Assembly (NCBI GenBank): GCA_021162265.1
Contig: JAGGZA010000013.1
Location: forward strand, 1-6,544
Direction of reading: 5' to 3'
DNA: 6,544 nucleotides
Source: Candidatus Aerophobota bacterium
Lineage (GTDB): Bacteria > Aerophobota > Aerophobia > Aerophobales > B3-G15
In this document: piece by piece, positions 4,941 through 6,544 of the stretch
Numbering within the stretch: position 1 is the stretch's first letter
Layout of the letters: each line of letters starts with the position of its first letter
Notes under the pieces: generated by a model
The model's database searches: none
Seen by the model: the letters and a program-made list of their open reading frames with translations, nothing else
What the model was told of the DNA's origin: nothing
Made by a program: the position numbers and the translations under genes

Positions 4941-5477
4941 ATGCAAAAGCAAAAGGAGTTAATAGAGGAACTTTCTGAGTTACCCGAGGAAATTGGAGAG
5001 TTAGAGGAAAGACTTATAAGAGTTAAGAGAGTTTTTACAGTAGTTAAGGGTGGCCGGAAAATAGGATTTAATGCTCTGGTAGTGGTAGGGAATAGAAATG
5101 GATGGGTTGGCTTAGGGTTAGGTAAGGCAAGGGAACTTCTGCTTGCTATTAACAAGGGACGTCGTGAAGCAGAGAAGAATCTTGTTCAAGTTCCTCTTGT
5201 AGATGGCACCATTCCTCATGAAATTATAGGTAAGTTTAAGGCGTCAAAGGTTCTTTTAAAGCCAGCTTCTCCAGGGACAGGTATTATTGCGGGTGAAGCT
5301 GTAAGGGCTATAGTTGAACTTGCGGGCATAAAAGATATTTTGACGAAATCTCTGGGAAGTAATAATTCTCTCAATCTTGCCAGGGCTACTCTGGATGGGT
5401 TAAAGAATCTCAGACACCCGGAGGAAATTTTCAGGTTGAGAAAGGAAGGCGGAGAAAATGAATCTAAAAGTACTTAG
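4941..5477 (+). CDS. rpsE: Small-subunit ribosomal protein S5 (uS5)
   Basis: S5 shapes the mRNA entry channel with S3 and S4, influences decoding accuracy, and carries the loop where spectinomycin-resistance mutations arise. From ATG 4941 the product has 178 residues; an in-frame GTG at 4923 would give 184. After an acidic, probably helical extension of about 25 residues (rich in ELEE-type repeats) comes the double-stranded RNA-binding domain, with VKRVFTVVKGGRKIGFNALV and GNRNGWVGLGLGKARE. The C-terminal domain has LKPASPGTGIIAGEAVRAIV, LTKSLGSNNSLNLARATLDG and RHPEEIFRLRKEGG. The KGG of the spectinomycin loop is intact. The gene's last 20 bases overlap rplO, where rpmD would normally lie between them. 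Confidence 0.97.
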   Translation: MQKQKELIEELSELPEEIGELEERLIRVKRVFTVVKGGRKIGFNALVVVGNRNGWVGLGLGKARELLLAINKGRREAEKNLVQVPLVDGTIPHEIIGKFKASKVLLKPASPGTGIIAGEAVRAIVELAGIKDILTKSLGSNNSLNLARATLDGLKNLRHPEEIFRLRKEGGENESKST

Positions 5478-5904
5478 AACTTTTTCTGGCGCTTCTCGTA
5501 AAAGAAAAAGAGTTGGGAGAGGTCCGAGTTCAGGACACGGAAAGACTTCTACTCGAGGACATAAGGGTCAAAAAGCTCGTGGAAGAGGAAAGGTGTACTC
5601 ATGGTTTGAGGGAGGACAAATGCCTTTGACTCGCAGAATTCCTAAGAGGGGTTTTCGTCCTTTCAGAAAAAAGGAATTTGAAATTGTGAATGTGGGTGAC
5701 CTTAATGTACTTGAGGCTAATTCCAGTGTTGATCCTGAGTTTTTAAGAGAAAAAGGTCTGATCAAAAAAAATAATAAAGTTAAAATACTGGGAAAAGGAT
5801 TGTTGGAGAAGCCTCTATATGTGAAAGCTCATTCTTTCTCCAAGAAAGCCGAGGAAAAAATTAGAGAGGCAGGAGGAAAGGTAGAGGTAATAAATGTTAG
5901 ATAG
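5458..5904 (+). CDS. rplO: Large-subunit ribosomal protein L15 (uL15)
   Basis: L15 is a late-assembling 50S protein with a long basic N-terminal extension threading through 23S rRNA. The 148-residue product shows this extension: KRKRVGRGPSSGHGKTSTRG (residues 15-34), HKGQKARGRGKVYSW, then the family signature FEGGQMPLTRRIPKRGF. The C-terminal globular domain includes FEIVNVGDLNVLE, VKILGKGLLEKPLYVKAHSF and a final GGKVEVINVR. The ATG at 5458 lies inside rpsE and overlaps its end by 20 bases. AAGG at 5446-5449 (8 bases upstream) and a closer GGAG serve as ribosome binding sites, both encoded within the S5 tail. The 3' end overlaps secY by 11 bases. Confidence 0.97.
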   Translation: MNLKVLRTFSGASRKRKRVGRGPSSGHGKTSTRGHKGQKARGRGKVYSWFEGGQMPLTRRIPKRGFRPFRKKEFEIVNVGDLNVLEANSSVDPEFLREKGLIKKNNKVKILGKGLLEKPLYVKAHSFSKKAEEKIREAGGKVEVINVR

Positions 5905-6544
5905 ATTACAGAGTATTTTTAAAATTCCAGAGTTAAGACGCAGGATATTTTTTACCTTATTTATGTTTGTTGTTTTCAGGCTGGGTTCTTTTATTCCTAT
6001 TCCCGGTGTAGATATTTCAGCTCTTGCTAAATCCACTATTTTTCAGAGTGGAGCATTTGGTCTGATGAATATATTTGCTGGAGGGGCTCTGCGCAGGATG
6101 TCTATTTTTTCCTTAGGAGTGATGCCTTATATAAGTGCTTCCATTATAATGCAGCTTTTAACGATAGCAATTCCTCAGCTTGAAGAATTGGCAAAGCAGG
6201 GTGAGGAAGGGAGAAAAAAGATAAATCAGTACTCAAGATTTGCCACTCTTCCTATAGCGGCTATTCAGGGAATTGCTCTTTGTTTCTGGATTCAAAGTAT
6301 AAACAATGGAGCATTTGTCTATATGAGGGGAATTAATCTTATTCTTCCTGCTGTTATTACTCTTATTGCTGGAACGGTTTTAATTATGTGGATAGGAGAA
6401 AAAATCACAGAGCGAGGAATTGGTAACGGTATTTCCCTGATAATATTTGCAGGTATTGTAGCAAATATTAGACCTTCTGCAGGGAATATAATAAGACTGG
6501 CACGAGCAGGACAGATTACTCCCTTTACTATCTTTTTGTTTGCC
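5894..6544 (+). CDS. secY: Protein translocase subunit SecY, 5' part only
   Basis: SecY is the channel-forming subunit of the SecYEG translocon in the inner membrane. The first 217 codons are present and the frame is open to the window end; full-length SecY is about 420-450 residues, so roughly half is missing. The sequence begins MLDRLQSIFKIPELRRRIFF. TM1 is about residues 18-36, ending in FRLGSFIPIPGVD. The plug region and TM2 include LMNIFAGGALRRMSIFSLGV and MPYISASIIMQLLT (to about residue 90). A cytoplasmic loop has EEGRKKINQYSRF. TM3 is about 115-136 and TM4 about 147-168, followed by the signature GEKITERGIGNGISLIIFAG and the start of TM5. GAGG at 5884-5887 lies 6 bases before the ATG. 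Overlap with rplO by 11 bases suggests coupled translation. Confidence 0.97.
   Translation, partial: MLDRLQSIFKIPELRRRIFFTLFMFVVFRLGSFIPIPGVDISALAKSTIFQSGAFGLMNIFAGGALRRMSIFSLGVMPYISASIIMQLLTIAIPQLEELAKQGEEGRKKINQYSRFATLPIAAIQGIALCFWIQSINNGAFVYMRGINLILPAVITLIAGTVLIMWIGEKITERGIGNGISLIIFAGIVANIRPSAGNIIRLARAGQITPFTIFLFA

Noticed and set aside
1..6544. A hidden accessory or undescribed system within the window
   Set aside because: Essentially every base is accounted for by recognised ribosomal protein genes and secY in conserved order. No gap exceeds 49 bases, and no mobile, repeat-array or foreign-composition segment was seen.

Overview
This window is a stretch of the conserved bacterial S10-spc ribosomal protein operon, all on the + strand. 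It starts inside the 3' end of rpsS and stops inside secY. The order is rpsS (partial), rplV, rpsC, rplP, rpmC, rpsQ, rplN, rplX, rplE, rpsN, rpsH, rplF, rplR, rpsE, rplO, secY (partial). This matches the usual bacterial order except that rpmD (L30), normally between rpsE and rplO, is absent and those two genes overlap. The first part (S19, L22, S3, L16, L29, S17) corresponds to the distal S10 operon. L14 to SecY corresponds to the spc operon. The two run together with no terminator and only a 4-base overlap at the rpsQ/rplN boundary.

The organism is a bacterium: SecY, L22, S3, L16 and S17 are all of bacterial type. The DNA is AT-rich, the coding strand is purine-rich, and AGA/AGG arginine and ATA isoleucine codons are favoured. 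S14 is the short four-cysteine zinc form and L24 carries a C-terminal four-cysteine zinc ribbon. The missing rpmD is a useful lineage clue, because L30 has been lost in several phyla, including cyanobacteria, Chlamydiae/Planctomycetes relatives and candidate-phyla-radiation bacteria. I cannot name the phylum from this window. An uncultured, deep-branching low-GC lineage is plausible but is inference.

The genes work as one transcription unit. The small-subunit proteins (S19, S3, S17, S14, S8, S5) and large-subunit proteins (L22, L16, L29, L14, L24, L5, L6, L18, L15) are made together, and the transcript continues into SecY, the core of the Sec translocon to which ribosomes dock. Most genes overlap or lie within about 50 bases of each other, so translational coupling is likely. 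Two genes (rpsC, rpsQ) start with TTG, and two starts (rplP, rpsE) are best placed downstream of the longest open frame. No gap exceeds 49 bases. I saw no RNA genes, mobile elements, CRISPR arrays or accessory genes, and no sign of an undescribed system. The findings are about operon architecture, start sites, one gene loss and one weak candidate regulatory hairpin.
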